Positions 1 to 12,284 of a stretch of 64,000 bases of DNA are shown here, one piece after another; the stretch's first letter is position 1; every line of letters starts with the position of its first letter. The stretch is from Asterella californica (taxonomy: Eukaryota; Streptophyta; Marchantiopsida; Marchantiales; Aytoniaceae), in assembly GCA_036924285.1 (NCBI GenBank), contig JAYKYS010000006.1, positions 30,974,001 to 31,038,000 on the forward strand. The letters run 5' to 3'. Below the pieces are notes generated by a model. That model did no database searches. It was given only the letters and a program-made list of their open reading frames with translations, and had not been told where the DNA came from. The translations under genes and the position numbers were made by a program.

Positions 1-1026
1 GAAACGTTTTCAGTGAGCACGGCTGGCTCAAAGGCTAACTTCGATCTATTTGTCTAAATCACTCAGTACAAGTCAAGTCTTAAATTAAATATTTTATGTT
101 ATGTTTTCTTTATATTTTTTATTTAATTTCGTAAGCCACCTTTTTACTTCAAAATTTAAGATTGATCATATCGCACGTGCCATAAGATTTTTCAAGTGAG
201 TGGTGGTGTGAAACAGCGAGATTCGAATCTTAGATTGGAATGCATGAAGGAATGCATCCTTTCAGAATTTTGTGAGGGAGATCGGAACCGTGTTCAGAGA
301 TACGAACCCTTGTTCTAGATTGGTTTCAGAAATGAGTCAATTTGGAGATTGACATACACTATTTTTTGCATGCATACTAACTTGGAGTTAAAAAGACAGA
401 AGAAGGTTGCCCCTTCAGCTAAGAAGAAGAGAAAACAACTAAAAGTCAATCTATTCAGTAGATGGATGATGATCTTAAGATCAAAGATTTGCGTTCCTTA
501 CAAAGAATTACAGACACTGACGTGCTAGTAGGTCTCTTGAATCGTGTTATCTCAAAGTAGTTATAGTTGGTGGAGAGGGAAAAGTTTAAAGCCTTTCTAA
601 GATTGAGAGATTATTCATGCAGTTGGAGAACATTCATGATTGATCTATGTGTGTGGAACTCTTCCCCAAGGAAACCAAACCCGAACGTTTGGAGTACTTT
701 ATTCCCATCCTTAAATATCATGTAAGTTGCTATGTTATATTTGTAAAAATGTTTGCTTCTTAATTTTAGACTAACGTCGTTTGTTTATTCTTCTTTTCAG
801 TTGAAGGTATGTAAGAAAGATGGAAGGAAAAAGAAGTTAAAGGAAGAAGAAGAGTCTTTACTAGTAGGGATTCTATCCCAGACACCTTTCAGAATTACGT
901 TAAACTGATGAATTTGATTAGTTGGTTTGTTGAACACTTTCCAGTTGGGTGCTCGATTTATTTGCAGGAAGTAGTTCAACAACGATTACTTGTTTGTAGC
1001 TCGAGAGGAACGTCACAGCTGTTGAG
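1..1026. other. AT-rich stretch without a recognised gene
   Basis: No ORF with protein-family character is seen on either strand. Pyrimidine-rich AG junctions around 795-800 and 960-966 could be splice acceptors for the weak ORF that follows, but nothing confirms this. Confidence 0.5.
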
Positions 1027-1302
1027 TTGACTAGTAGACAAGCAGATTTTGTCGCTTCTCGCGTTCACACCATGGAGCCAACATTGGACTCACTACACTC
1101 ACTACACAACTTAGATAAGCAAGAGATGAAGTTCGAGTTGGAGAAAACTGCTCCACCACCAATTGGCAGTAGAGCTCCTACAACGTTAGAGATTTGTTAT
1201 AGCAGTAGTCCTCTTGAGAAAGAAGCATACTTTACAACTCCTTCAGCAGAGGAGATCTTTCCTTCTGAGAGCTTATTCTTTCACCCTTCTACTCGGTTTT
1301 AG
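1027..1302 (+). CDS. weak hypothetical ORF or exon, 91 codons
   Basis: This open frame ends at a TAG near 1302. Its translation is mildly coding-like (mixed polar residues, rich in Ser, Pro and Glu), with no motif I recognise, no signal peptide and no membrane segment. The frame opens at a non-ATG codon, so a start inside an upstream exon is as likely as initiation here; a possible acceptor (tttgcag) lies at about 960-966. The DNA on both sides is non-coding and AT-rich. It could equally be a chance ORF. Confidence 0.2.
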   Translation: MTSRQADFVASRVHTMEPTLDSLHSLHNLDKQEMKFELEKTAPPPIGSRAPTTLEICYSSSPLEKEAYFTTPSAEEIFPSESLFFHPSTRF

Positions 1303-2383
1303 CTCTTTTTGAGTACAACTTTGTAAATTAATAAATTTATTTTTTTGATTCATTTATTTCTAAGTTTTTTTGATTTAATTTTTCACTTCAGACAATGAAT
1401 TTCGGATACAGTTTAAATGTCTTACTTTCTAAATAACATTTTTTAGTTTAGAAGATACTTGTTGGCGACCATAAATTAAAGCTTGTTATATTTATATGGA
1501 ATATTTACTGTTTAGTCTGAATTTCTTGCAAAGACACTAATTACACACCATTTGCTTGATTACGTTTTGAGCTCATTGTACATTGAACTTACATTACCGT
1601 CACTTGCCCTCTATATGTCTAGTTTTGTAAAATTCAGTTGTATGTTAGTTGATTGCTTGTTTTGTGTACTGATTTTACAATTAATGTAATTCTCTTTATT
1701 TTCTATATTTTATTTATTTTCGTGAATAAGTATGTTTTGAACTGCTTTAGTTGTAAGTGAAATTACATTTATTGATTTTTCTTGACATCAATCTTCGTTA
1801 ATCAATTATCTTGACGTAACACACCAAACGCTCTCCTTGTAAGCATACCTCTCTTTCAGTTCTTCCTCTCTTTATAAAACCACTTTGTTTTAGTTAATCC
1901 CCGTGGTTAATCCTCAACCCGTTCTGAGTTGTCTTTGTGTCGTGGGTTATACCTTAACCTACTATGGTCACCATTTAACTGATTGCATGTTTTGAGACTG
2001 TACGATATAGAATAGTGACCACAGTTCTCTTGACAGTTTCCAGAAGTGATCGAATGATCACTTCTTTTCTTGGTTTCACAAATTCAGCATTTTTTTTGTT
2101 TGTTTTCTTAGTTCTTATTTCTTGAGTATGTGTCATTCTTCTACTATAAAATTACGCGACGAGTGATGCACAATAGACTAAAACTAAATTTTTACTAAAC
2201 TCTCGACGTAAATATATTTTATTATTTTTTCAATTTTTTGTAGGTTTTTGTAAGGTTTTTCAAAATTCATTCGTGATGAATTTTGGGATCTGTTTGTCAT
2301 TCTTTACTGTAAAATTACGGAGCGATGCACAATCGACTAAACTAATTCATCCGTGATGCGTAGATCGTTCAAACGCCTTCCTA
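1303..2383. other. AT-rich stretch without a gene
   Basis: Low-complexity T-rich DNA. The only structure seen is the spaced direct repeat listed separately at 2131-2341. Confidence 0.5.
2131..2341. repeat. spaced direct repeat of about 50 bp
   Basis: A block beginning TGTCATTCTT at 2131-2182 recurs with small changes at 2295-2341. Both contain taaaattacg followed by gatgcacaat and gactaaa. The two copies start about 164 bp apart, which looks like one degenerate tandem duplication. Confidence 0.6.
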
Positions 2384-2674
2384 GTGAAGTGTCCTGCTGA
2401 CTTCCTGCCACACACACCTCGTCTGTTCCATATCACCTTCCAGCTGCTGCTGGCTGCCACGCACACCTCGTCCGCTCCATGTCACCCTAAACTGAAATTC
2501 GAGTCATGTCACCTTGAACATCCTGCTGTCCGGCGCGTCAGCCTGAAATGCCTTGTTGACAGTCGCCGACTGACTGTGGCCGGTAAGGGGTCCTGTCAAG
2601 TTATGTATTGTGCGCACGAGGTCTGTCAAGCAAGTATTTGCGCGCACAGGGTCTTTCAAGTAAATAACTGGTAG
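2384..2674 (+). repeat. interspersed repeat, copy 1 (partner at 12894-13190)
   Basis: About 280 bp closely matches 12894-13190 in the same orientation. The best block (2487-2668 against 13007-13187) differs at only a few per cent of positions. The open frame across both copies is preserved but has no recognised domain. Near the 3' end is a segment with gcgcacagggtc and tcaagtaaataac. The unit may be a terminal or internal part of the element that carried the MULE genes at 9-12 kb, or an independent repeat. Confidence 0.75.
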
Positions 2675-2859
2675 TTTGGGTGAGGTCAAAACACATTGAT
2701 CGATTAACATAGAAGTATGACGGCAGAATGGACTTACACCTGAGATTTGGGAAAAACGGTATGTGAAGCGGAGAATCGTTGTCGATGCGTTTTACGCGGC
2801 ACTGTGAACGTTCGTCGGTCGGATGACAGTCGTGATTCTAAGAGTGTGAAGGAGAGTTT

Positions 2860-2937
2860 GAACAGTAAGAACGAGGACGAGCGAGGTCGAAGGAGTAAAC
2901 GAGGACGAGCGAGGATGAGCGAGGTCGAGATGCGAGC
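2860..2937 (+). repeat. GA-rich minisatellite
   Basis: Four or so imperfect copies of a motif close to gaggacgagcgaggtcga run in tandem. Translation is Arg/Glu/Ser-rich low complexity with no gene-like features. Confidence 0.6.
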
Positions 2938-2967
2938 ACAAGGTTTTTACAGACGTGAATCACAGAT

Positions 2968-3596
2968 GTGGCAGTAAGCAGAATGCACACTTTAATGCAG
3001 TATGAGTTTCTACATTCCAAAGATGAGCTTGGCGCATACTGGTTGGAGTGTTATGTAGCCATTTTGCATCCGAACGCTAGTGGATTTGTGACTGTTGATG
3101 TCTGTAAGTGCGGGAAAGACAGAAGCAGCAATGTACCAAAAGTGAAGCATATGATCGCTCGCGCGCATGTTTGTGGGGTCACACCAAATACAGGTCATAG
3201 AGAGTGGAGGTTCGAGGTGATCCTCATGGACAGTTCACGAGTGGATATAGAGTTTGATAAGCTGCCGAGGTTCAGAGTTCAAAACAATGGGGGAAAGCAC
3301 TTCATGAACATGACTACAGATACCTTCTTCCTGTTCACAATATCGGAACAGAAATCGGTCTTTATCATATGCAGAGAGGAGGGTGGTTGATCCAAGTGTC
3401 GTGGAACCCAGCAACGAAAGAACGACAAGTTTTTGATGCACACAGGTCTTATAGTGCGACATCGTTAATCCATAATCTCTCGATGAAGGAGGTGAAAGAG
3501 GCTCATGAGGATAAGGAAGATGGTGCAGTTCAAAGTGAATTGAATACATTAAAGGACGAGTGTTACACCTTAGTGTCCATAGTTAGAGGAGCATGA
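2968..3596 (+). CDS. hypothetical ORF in two overlapping frames
   Basis: A 140-codon frame (2968-3390) is followed, with a 22-bp overlap and a frame change, by a 75-codon frame (3369-3596). Amino-acid usage in the first half is protein-like (a Cys pair near residue 47, aromatic residues in plausible spacing) and the second half is Glu/Lys-rich and could be helical. I do not recognise either. The overlap is what a one-base indel in a single older ORF would give. The PP2C-like fragment lies about 400 bp downstream on the same strand, so both could belong to one broken transcript; that is inference. Confidence 0.25.
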
Positions 3597-3995
3597 GAAG
3601 ATTTAGGAGACGCGAAGAAAATGCTCGACAGTGCCTTGCACAATGTGGGTGCATCAGAAATACGTCTGGAGGCAATAGTCGATATCGTCGATTGATTGCG
3701 ATCAGTGCATAGTGGATGAAGAGTGAGTCGATTGTTTTCTGATAGTTTCCATGTTTTGTTAGTTCGAGTTCGACTGTGATAGTCAAAGTTTGTTCCAAGG
3801 CCGAAGGCCATCTCAAGAATATCGAGCTATTTGTTTGTCACAGAAATGTATACCAGTCTCTGGTGAGTTTCAGTTTTTGCCAGTATTACTGTACCACAAT
3901 GTGTATCCGTGTATGAACTGTCTACGAGTTTGCAGCAGTTGCAGTCGCTTTAGAGGATGTTGATAAAATTGACGTTCATAAGCTGTGTAAGTGAT

Positions 3996-4195
3996 GAAGT
4001 CTGTGGCCGTGCCCGTGTTTTGAAAGCAAAAATATCACTGTGGGTCTATATGGTGTGTTTGATGGTCACGGTGGCCAAGAAGGCAGCACATTCGATGCTG
4101 AAGCTTTTCATCAGCATTTTGTGAATCATTTCGACCAGATCATGGGTACTAGTGAAATAACGTCGACTGGAAGACGTCCAGTTGTTCGAAGCTGA
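3996..4195 (+). pseudogene. PP2C-type Ser/Thr phosphatase fragment
   Basis: One frame reads LYGVFDGHGG at 4046-4075, the hallmark PP2C (PPM) motif whose Asp and Gly residues hold the metal-bridged active site. About 20 plausible residues follow (FDAEAFHQHFVNHF), then the frame degenerates and stops near 4194. In real PP2Cs this motif is preceded by an RxxMED segment and followed by some 200 residues carrying further DG and GD motifs; none of these is visible here. The piece is therefore a fragment or one exon of a decayed gene. A GTAAGT at about 3986 upstream could be an old donor site. The motif is specific enough to name the family but not the gene. Confidence 0.5.
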
Positions 4196-6250
4196 ACTTC
4201 ATGTCTTTGTAGACTGAACTTTATCCATCCGGAAGGAATTATGTTTGCTCACAAAAAAGGTAAGATCCCGAACGAACTAACCGCTTCCCATGGAATCAAG
4301 ATCGTGAAGTAGGAATGTTTTTTGACGGAGACATTTACTTCACCATATCCCAAAGGAGAAGTAGAACTTGCGGCATCCCCAAGTTCTCAAAATTACTTGA
4401 ACATACCCCTAGACAATAGGGTGTTGAAGTCATCACAGGTTTCCGGAGTTCTGTTCTTGTAGATGTAATGTTCTAGTATGGTTCCATCCCGAGCCAGCGT
4501 GGTTGGATCCATCCGACCGTGGTTGCCTCTGTACGTACCAGGTTGCCAGCAGTACTAACTAGGTTGGAGCACGCTTTTGTATGTGTGACATGGTCCATTG
4601 AGAGAGAAGTTACCGTTATAATTTGAATGAACAGAAAAAACAAATAATTGAACAAAAAAAAGATTTAAGAATAATAGTATCTAATTAAGTATAAATAAAA
4701 GATAGAATTAGAATAAAGTTATAATATAGATATAATATTATAATAAAGTTCAAATTGTATACCTGATCAAATCTACAATAAACACCGTGAACTATCGATT
4801 ACCATGAAGGGTGATAAAGTGAGAATTATTCTAAAGTTATACTTCTATTTTATTTGAAATTTTATTTTTAAAAATAAATAATTATGTTTTGAACTTACTA
4901 ACTTCATTATCGATGTTACACTTAGTCGCTAATGACAAAAAAAACTGTAAGTGAAAGTACAGAATGGCCCTGATTTAACTATAAAAATAATATTTAAGAT
5001 ATAATAATCCAGATATATTTTAATTTATAATATAAATCTTCTAAGAGAAAAATTGTAGTAATTAAATAATACTAAATAACTTTTAATAACTTTATTTTAA
5101 TATAAAAAAGTGGACATAATCTCCTCCTTCTTAACATGGAAAAAGTGAATATACATGCTCCCAGAAAAGCAAAATGTAACCGTTTCTTAAGTAGAACAAT
5201 GGTCTCCTTTTTCTTCTAACGTTCACTAATAAATAATTCCGTTTCCTCCTTCCTGTCCTCACTTCAGTTTTGTGTATCGCTAAATTTTGTACAGATTCAC
5301 CCTCCCAAAATGACATCGTCCAATACTTCAAATAATATACATCCAAAGTACACTTCTGGCCGAATGGAGGAAAAATGTAAGTGAAAAAACTAAAACTTCC
5401 ATTGGATCGGACACCACAGTGAGAGTGCAACCTAGATGTAAACATGAATTCCATAAATACAGAAAATAATAATAGAGTATTGTTTATTTAACTGTAAATT
5501 TATTTATTAATTAAAGTAAATAACAGAAAATATTCAGTTATTTCAACTTTAATTTAATATTTGATGTAATTATTATAAATTTGCTGCTTTGTTCATGCTG
5601 AATCTTCTGGAATTAACCCATAAAGCATGTGGACTGCGACGCACAACAGGAAGAGAAAAAAAGGACTGTATTGTGTGAGAAAATTAGTTTTTTTGAAGGT
5701 TTGATTTATCACTTTATATTCACTTTATATTCACTTTATTTATATGCTTTATATTCATAATTGTATTCACTAAAAGATTATTAGTTTAAATTGTGTATTT
5801 AACAACATGACTATATCACAAGGAGGAGGAAAATCATAAGGATGTTAGACCATCGGAATAGTTCCGTCGAGTAAAATTAAAATGTAAAGGTACTGAAGTA
5901 AATAGTTATTTATGTCGAAGTCAATGAAAAATCATTTTGAATTAGAAGGGATCGGCTTAAACCGGAGAAGTTCGTTAAAAAATATATTTAAAATTAAAGG
6001 TAACTTGAGAAGTGAGCCGGAGATACTTGAGAAGTCATCTTCTTTTATAAAATGCCCTGGGGTACCCCAAATGGGTTGTCCTTAGTGTTTGTGGTTTTTT
6101 CGAACATGGCAGAACGAGTTGAAATTTGGAGAATATGATGTTGTGTATCTTACTGACAGAATTTTGTGTCGTTCTGAGATACTTGAGAAGTCTTCTTTTT
6201 TTACAAAATGCTCTCTGTTAGGTAAGCGGTAAGCAAACTTGCAGAAATCA
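4196..6250. other. AT-rich stretch without a recognised gene
   Basis: About 2 kb of AT-rich DNA, very rich in A/T runs at 4660-5100 and 5460-5830. It includes a short tandem of cactttatatt at 5709-5745. ORFs on both strands are short and featureless; the longest (5131-5454, minus) shows no motif. Confidence 0.5.
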
Positions 6251-6331
6251 CCTTCTCCATTTGAAGATGGAGAGGGTTGCAGACTGAATTTATTATTTAA
6301 TTTTTTATGAAAAAGGTTAAGTAATAAATTA
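6251..6331. repeat. two-hairpin repeat, copy 1
   Basis: Two adjacent inverted repeats. The first is a short stem of CCTTCTCCAT pairing with ATGGAGAGGG (6251-6277); the second is an AT-rich stem pairing AATTTATTATTTAA with TTAAGTAATAAATT (6287-6331). The same pair in the same order occurs at 54721-54808, and the second hairpin again at 15582-15628. Family unknown; it could be a MITE end or a structured RNA unit. Confidence 0.6.
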
Positions 6332-7767
6332 AATCACTCATAACTTAATGATTATCAGATACCAGATCCTCGGTCTTATGGTTTGGGCAGCTACTTGTAA
6401 AGTGGGGGTTCGCATGATCCCACATGACGCTGGTCATCACTCCCTCGCTAGCCCCTGGACTTGTTTGGCATCACAAACTCTAGTCGAGAAAGGAACCGCA
6501 AACCAAGATACCACTGGTTCGCTATAAATATACACTATTTACCTGTTACTAAATACTACTTCCTCGTTGTAAATATACACTATATAAATATTCTCCTGTT
6601 CCGAACTTTGGCAGAGGTGAAATATGCACGAGTGCGGTTCCGAATCAGCTCGAGATTTGTTATAACGGTTTAGTTCATAAATGGTTTCGTTCGATTCAAA
6701 CTTGTAGAAAATTTCTATTCAGGAAAGTAGGTTTCCGCTTTAAAATAGTTCGTTTCAGAACTTTGAAAACCGTTCGCTATTGGTTCAGTTTGGTCGCATG
6801 GAAGACGGTTCATTTCGAGACCTGACCGAATGCTGCATGTCATGGAGACGTTGAATCGCAATTTCCCCCACAATGTCCGAAAAGACGTGAAAATGTACAA
6901 GACTGTCTACTAAGCGAGTGGAAATTCTGGAAAGGAATATTTTTTCAATTCTATTTCCATTGCAGAATAATACACTCTTCACAATCGCTGCTATGATCAG
7001 TGGTGCCAAAAAGAGACTAGTGTTAAGAAGTCTCATTACACTGAAGTTCAGTTTGAAATTCGTTGTTTGGTAGGACCAACGATGACGCTGGAAGATGGAT
7101 TTATTCTCAGGATTATTGGTGGCGATGTTACACTATAAACTTTAAACCGTATAAACTTTAAACTTTGCTCTATAGGTAAGAATAGAACTAAAAATTGGCA
7201 TTGTCTCAGTGTCTCTGAGTCCACATCGAATGATTAAAGCTCAACTTAATCTTCTCTTTCGAGGCTTCCTCGAAGGCAATAGTTACGACAAATGTTTGCG
7301 ACACTGGACCTCGGACGACACCTGCGAAAGGCCTTGTGCGCACAAGTACTTGAAAGTGTATTTACTTGAAGCACTTGAAAACATTCGAACTAATAACATG
7401 TAAGAACATGAATACATGTTTTTACATGTATAAGCATGTTTTTACAGGACAGTGAGAGTCCGACTACAATACTATGTTGAAAACATGTCTTCGATCTGAT
7501 AACAGCAGACTGGACTTATGAATGAAGACGAAAAGATCTCTTCTCTGCCTGATTCAGCCGGTCTCCACAACTTATGCAGCACATGTCTTTCCAACTGACT
7601 GAAGCCAACTCCCCCCTCGAGCTCCATATACGGATTCGAGTAAAGTGAAAAAGAATCCAGAACTGCTTGGAGCCGAGTACACAACGCTACACATCTTCCA
7701 GCCGGTTTGTACTTGGCTCCAATCAATACTGGAATCGTTCCCAAAACTCGATAGGATACAAAAACAG
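6332..7767. other. intergenic stretch with small repeats
   Basis: No gene recognised. Contents: a repeated gtaaatatacactat-like phrase at 6523-6585; a 23-bp block at 7330-7352 whose reverse complement is found at 13149-13171 (20 of 23 matching); and an acatgtttttacatgta-type short tandem at 7396-7448. Confidence 0.5.
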
Positions 7768-7841
7768 ATGCAACCGAGAGCGGGATTTGAACCCGAGAAG
7801 TTCCTCTCCATTAGAGGCTCCTGGCACTGGCCTACAGCTAC
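7768..7841 (-). ncRNA. tRNA-like Pol III unit, probable SINE head
   Basis: Read on the minus strand there is a perfect internal box B (GGTTCAAATCC, inside the T-arm-like CGGGTTCAAATCCCG) and, about 45 bases upstream, a partial box A (TAGGCCAGTGCC). An anticodon-stem-like CCTC/GAGG pair lies between them. The span is close to tRNA length (72), but the acceptor ends do not pair and position 33 of the would-be anticodon loop is not T, so it is not a functional tRNA. A tRNA-derived SINE head or tRNA pseudogene fits best. A phrase close to aactcgataggatacaaaaa beside it recurs at about 7933. Confidence 0.35.
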
Positions 7842-8976
7842 TGTAATACAATGTATGTCTATAAGAAACTAATACAAAAGCTAGAAAAGAAAAAATCTAT
7901 CTATCGGAAAAATCTACTGCTCTCTTTCCCAGAACTCAATAGGATACAGACAGATGTACGTAAGGGTTAGAGATGAAGTAACAAAACATGTTTCGATCAT
8001 AGCTGGAAACTTCGATTGTATTCAGCTATATTACTAATTAAGATTAATATTTATAAAGTATAATGTAGTTTGGTAAGGTACCTGTTGGAAAATGTTCCAC
8101 ATCGCTCTGACGTGTCATCGTTCACTATAGCCGAAATATCATCTTCAGAATCTAAGGATACAATAGTGACTGAAGAGGACTTCCGTTTCTGCTTGAAGTT
8201 CTCTGCAAGGAGCAACTTTCATGAATGACGTGTGGACTGGTTTCAACTATGATTTGCCTTACTGGCTTGGAAATTATCCAAATTGTGCTATGATTTGCCT
8301 TACTGGCCTGGAAATTATCCGAATTATCCAAATTGTGCTACGCAAGAATAAAGCTTCTAGCAAAACATGTTCTAGTTTACAAACATGAACCTGATCAAGT
8401 AAAACTTGGATTATCTTTGAGAAGACGGGCATCAGCAGGGACAATATCACCCAACTTAATGCTGATAATATCACCAGGTACCTGTGAAGGAAATCTCGCA
8501 TAACCTGTTCAACACACATCAAATTAGTTCGGAACAATGCCCTTGAAGGACAACAACTGAAATACGTTCGGCAAGTTGACGTTAATGAATAGACTTACTC
8601 CTCCATTGAGCAACATAACGTAACCAAAATTCTCCAGGAATCCGGTGAGCACAAAGCACCATCACATGGACCACGTTGCATAAGACACAATCGGAAACGA
8701 GGCATACAAGATAACTCATTCTCTGCGCGATCATTAAACGTTGTGGACCATCTGCACCAACGCATGGTACCACCATCTGACTATGGTGGTATCTTTGAAC
8801 AGTAGTAAAGACAAAGCAGACTTCGACTGCCTCTATCCGAGGTACAAAACTGAGTGGTGCATCGTAATCAGTGGTTACTCCGACATATCGTTGTCATCTA
8901 TAGCACTTCCGGATGAATTTGAGTACAAAATCTCATCTGAGCCTAATATCTCCTCCCATTCTGCAAGTCCTGTCCT
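7842..8976. other. intergenic stretch with a tandem duplication
   Basis: At 8249-8340 the phrase ctatgatttgccttactgg plus the following 25 bases is duplicated in tandem (period about 40-46). No gene is recognised before the 3' end of the MULE transposase at 8977. Confidence 0.5.
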
Positions 8977-11900
8977 CTATATGGTACTGGGAGATGCGGC
9001 GAGATGTACCACATTCGTGGTTTGAACATCTTGTGGTACATCTTGAGTTACACTTTTCACTCCCATTCCTTGAGTCTCATTCTCACGCGTAGAGATGCAT
9101 CTTCGCCGGTTGTGATCATGTTGCCTGCAAAGAGAACATCGAGTCAAACCGGCCCTCGGACGTGGCTGTCTGGTTGTCTGATCTCCTGATCTGCGCTTAC
9201 GCGCAGCCCTTGACATGGTGTCTGCATCAACCACAGCTTCACGTGGGAGAGGAAACGTTTCGTCTGCGGCTGGAAATTCGAGAATCACTTCTGTTTTGTC
9301 GTGGTATGGTTGCAGCCCTTCTCCTTCGCTTCGAGTAGTCCCAACACCACCTTGCATCCTGACAACACGGTGTTTGTCACGCTTCACAGCCACCGGTGGT
9401 GCACAACACCTAAAAACTGGATCGAGGTCCTGCACTGTAAATGCATGCAAACTATGCTGACCGTATATGCTGAACAGACTTTCAGCATACCAAATGGAGT
9501 CAAACGAATAACTACAATCGATACATGTCTCATGGTCCCAGCAGACAGCGTGCATATAAGGCCATACCATCTCTTGGTATTCGAAACAAGTGCACGTACC
9601 TCTACGTTCTCCTTCTCCATGTTTCACTACAAAGTTACGTGCATCTAGTCCTCTAATACTAGCCTGTGTAGGAGATGATATTGAACATAGCAGTTGTTCT
9701 GCTGCTATCTCATTCTCTTCAAATCGTGATTTTGCAAATGTCATTAGCAGGTCTCTGTGCACCTCAAGCTTTGTTCGACGAGTAGAGAACTGCTTCGTAT
9801 ATAAAATCATAAATCTAGCAGTATTCGAAATGGAGCATGAACTCTGATAGGACGTAATGCATTATTCATGGACTCGGCCAAGTTAGACGTAACTTTCCCA
9901 TAGCGTCGTAAAGGAAACCACGCCCGGCTATATCGTTCCAGTTTTATGGACTTCAAGTAAGTACCCAATGCTCGTCCTTTCTCGCCATGTTCCTCGATTT
10001 TCTGCATTATTGCTTCGAATCTGCCTCTCGAACACACACACAGCCCCGCACTTCAATAGCTAACATGCTACAGCTGAAGATGCAATGCTACTGTACTATA
10101 GTACTTTCTAAACTATAGTACTTGCCCTACTATATAATACTATATTATAGTACTTTCTCTACTATAATACTTGCCCGGAAAAGTAAGGTAAAGTAAGATA
10201 AAGTAAGGTAAAGAAATTTCCTGTTATCTGCACTGCTCACTTGACGTCCAGGTATAAAAACCTCATGCACATACGCGTTCCTATTGCTGTCTAAAACTAC
10301 TCTCACTCTCTGGAGTTCTGAGACCCTTTTCGCCTCCCAATTCACAGCTCTGAGTGTTCGACGCAATCAGTTAGAAGCTCTGAGTTGGACTCAAGCAAAT
10401 ATGTGTTCTAGCACCATGAAGGGATAGTATGTCATCGATATTGCTACTCTCGCCGTGCTGCTAGTCACGGCAACACTATAGTACACAGACTCGGCTTGAA
10501 TGCCAAGCTCTATCAGCCGAACCGTCTAAAACTATTTCATTAGTGCTCTTAGAGGAGCAGTCAGCAATGTCACAAACAACAACACTGTACAACACAACAA
10601 CACTGTACAACGCAACAGTCCAAATGTCAGCAAACTATCAACCCGATAACTTATTGCACTGTAGTACAATGCAATACACTTGTCACTCTGAAGGATACAT
10701 TTTGCATATGCACGCAGATTATGATTCCATGGACACAAATAGGTTCGGAACTTACCGTTCAATGTTATGTGCATACAATAGTGCCATAAATGACTTCTCT
10801 GACTCCCGCTCGACTCCGTAGGTTCATCCGAATATGTTGCGCACAATGTCCATGTACAGCTATGGGAAAAACCTCTATCACGGCTCGTTCAAGCCCTTTC
10901 AGTCGATCTGATATCAACACAATATCTGGAGATTCTATACCATGTATAGATTCTCTCAAAAGTCGAAGAAACTATGTCCAAGTTTCAGTGGACTCCAATG
11001 GAGCGATAGCATAAGCTAGATTATCGTCTCATTGTTTCCATCCAAGACAGACGTCAAGAAGATCTGGCAGGGATATTTACGGTTCTTCGAGTGACAAGCA
11101 TCCAGTGCAATAACCTTTTGACAGTACGACAGAACACTGCGGGTTGCCTCCAGACAGATGAATGCATGGTGAAAAACTAGAGGTGTACTCTCCCAGTTGC
11201 CCCAATCCACAATCGCTTGATCGTCTATCGACTCTATTCGTCTACACATACCAAGAATGTAGTGGAAAGAGGTGGCCTGATTTCCATGCAGAGAATCTCT
11301 GGAAATCTCGCGCCTTTTCCACATTTGCGCATATTTTGTTTTCCTATGATAGTTATGACGAAACTCTTCCACGAGATTTGTCACAACAATATTCTCATTC
11401 ACCGCCACGATTAGCAAGCACGGTCCCTAACCATTTTGCATTGCTTGTAGGTCCCCGCCAACTATGTACACTCGCTGGACAAGTATGGGTAACGTTGCAA
11501 ACAGAAATCTTAATGATGCATGTCAGTCTAGATTTCGTCGCTCGCACCCTAAAAGGACAAGAAAGAGTATCATCTCCTTCTTCCGAAGAAGTACCAGCAA
11601 CTCGATAGGAACGCCGTCCAGCAGTGATGTGTCGCAATCGTTCTCCACATGCTCCATTCTCTCCGAGTCGACGTTGAGTTCTAACTCCACCTTCAGCATT
11701 GATACTCTCACCAGCTCCAACATTATCACCAGCTCGAACACTTGGCTGATCGCGCTCGACTCGTACCCTACTTCTTCCCCTCCTTCGTTGAATGAACTCC
11801 GAGAATGTTCGACCAACACATTACGAACTGACGGAACACGATTCGGATCGTTGTTCTCGTCAAGCTGCTCTGAACCATTGGGAGAATTATCACCTTCCTT

Positions 11901-12104
11901 TCGCAATTGCATTGGAGCCCCATACCTACAAATGCGAAGTATGTATTCTTTTTGTGTCTTAACCTTCTGACAAGAACGACCTAATAACACACATAAACAA
12001 CACAGACAATAATCAAATTCCTCGAATGAAGTGAAGACTTCATCGATTCTAATTCTACTAGTTGTCGATCGTACATCCTCCCACGATCGACCTTTCATAT
12101 CCAC
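8977..12104 (-). pseudogene. MULE (Mutator-like) transposase, decayed
   Basis: Mutator-type transposase that would cut and paste an element in the nucleus. Domains in 5'-3' order on the minus strand: an N-terminal segment with a FTSFEEFD motif (12.1-11.9 kb) and an acidic linker; a MuDR/FLYWCH-like DNA-binding region with CPFRVRATK and HTCPASVHSWRG (11.6-11.4 kb); the RNase-H-fold catalytic core with first Asp in VIALDACHSK (11.1 kb), second in VLISDRLKGLE (10.9 kb) and the Glu in NLAESMNNALRP (9.9 kb); a SWIM zinc finger CTCFEYQ followed by PYMHAV (9.5 kb, Cys replaced by Tyr in the usual PCxHA); and a CX2CX4HX4C zinc knuckle TRCSLCRQHDHNRRRC (9.1 kb). The coding sequence is spread over at least five frames or segments, with frame changes near 11.40 and 9.82 kb and a 725-bp non-coding gap at 10040-10764. 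Inactive as it stands; family call is firm. Confidence 0.88.
10040..10764. other. non-coding gap inside the MULE transposase, intron or insertion
   Basis: The gap separates the second catalytic Asp region from the Glu region of the transposase. It holds short tandem repeats: tagtactttct/tagtacttgccc phrases at 10090-10182, agtaaggtaa-type repeats at 10184-10213, and a 22-bp duplication (aacaacactgtacaacacaa) at 10577-10620. Long introns are known in plant MULEs, but the repeats could also mark a later insertion. Confidence 0.45.
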
Positions 12105-12284
12105 AACAGGTCGATGCTCTGAGTTTCTCCACTCTGATCGTCAACGCTCGAACTCCGTTTGCTCGCACTCTGGACGATTACCATGGTCCCACTGTAAGAC
12201 AAACTCGATATCATCGGGAAAACTCGAATCGCTCCAATTCCACTCGTTCTCAGAGACTCCACGAACTGAAGCCATCTTGCTGTC

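Noticed and set aside
184..260. tRNA-like box B (gattcgaatct) at about 210-222
   Set aside because: No box A at a suitable distance and the motif is a simple palindrome; nothing else tRNA-like is visible.
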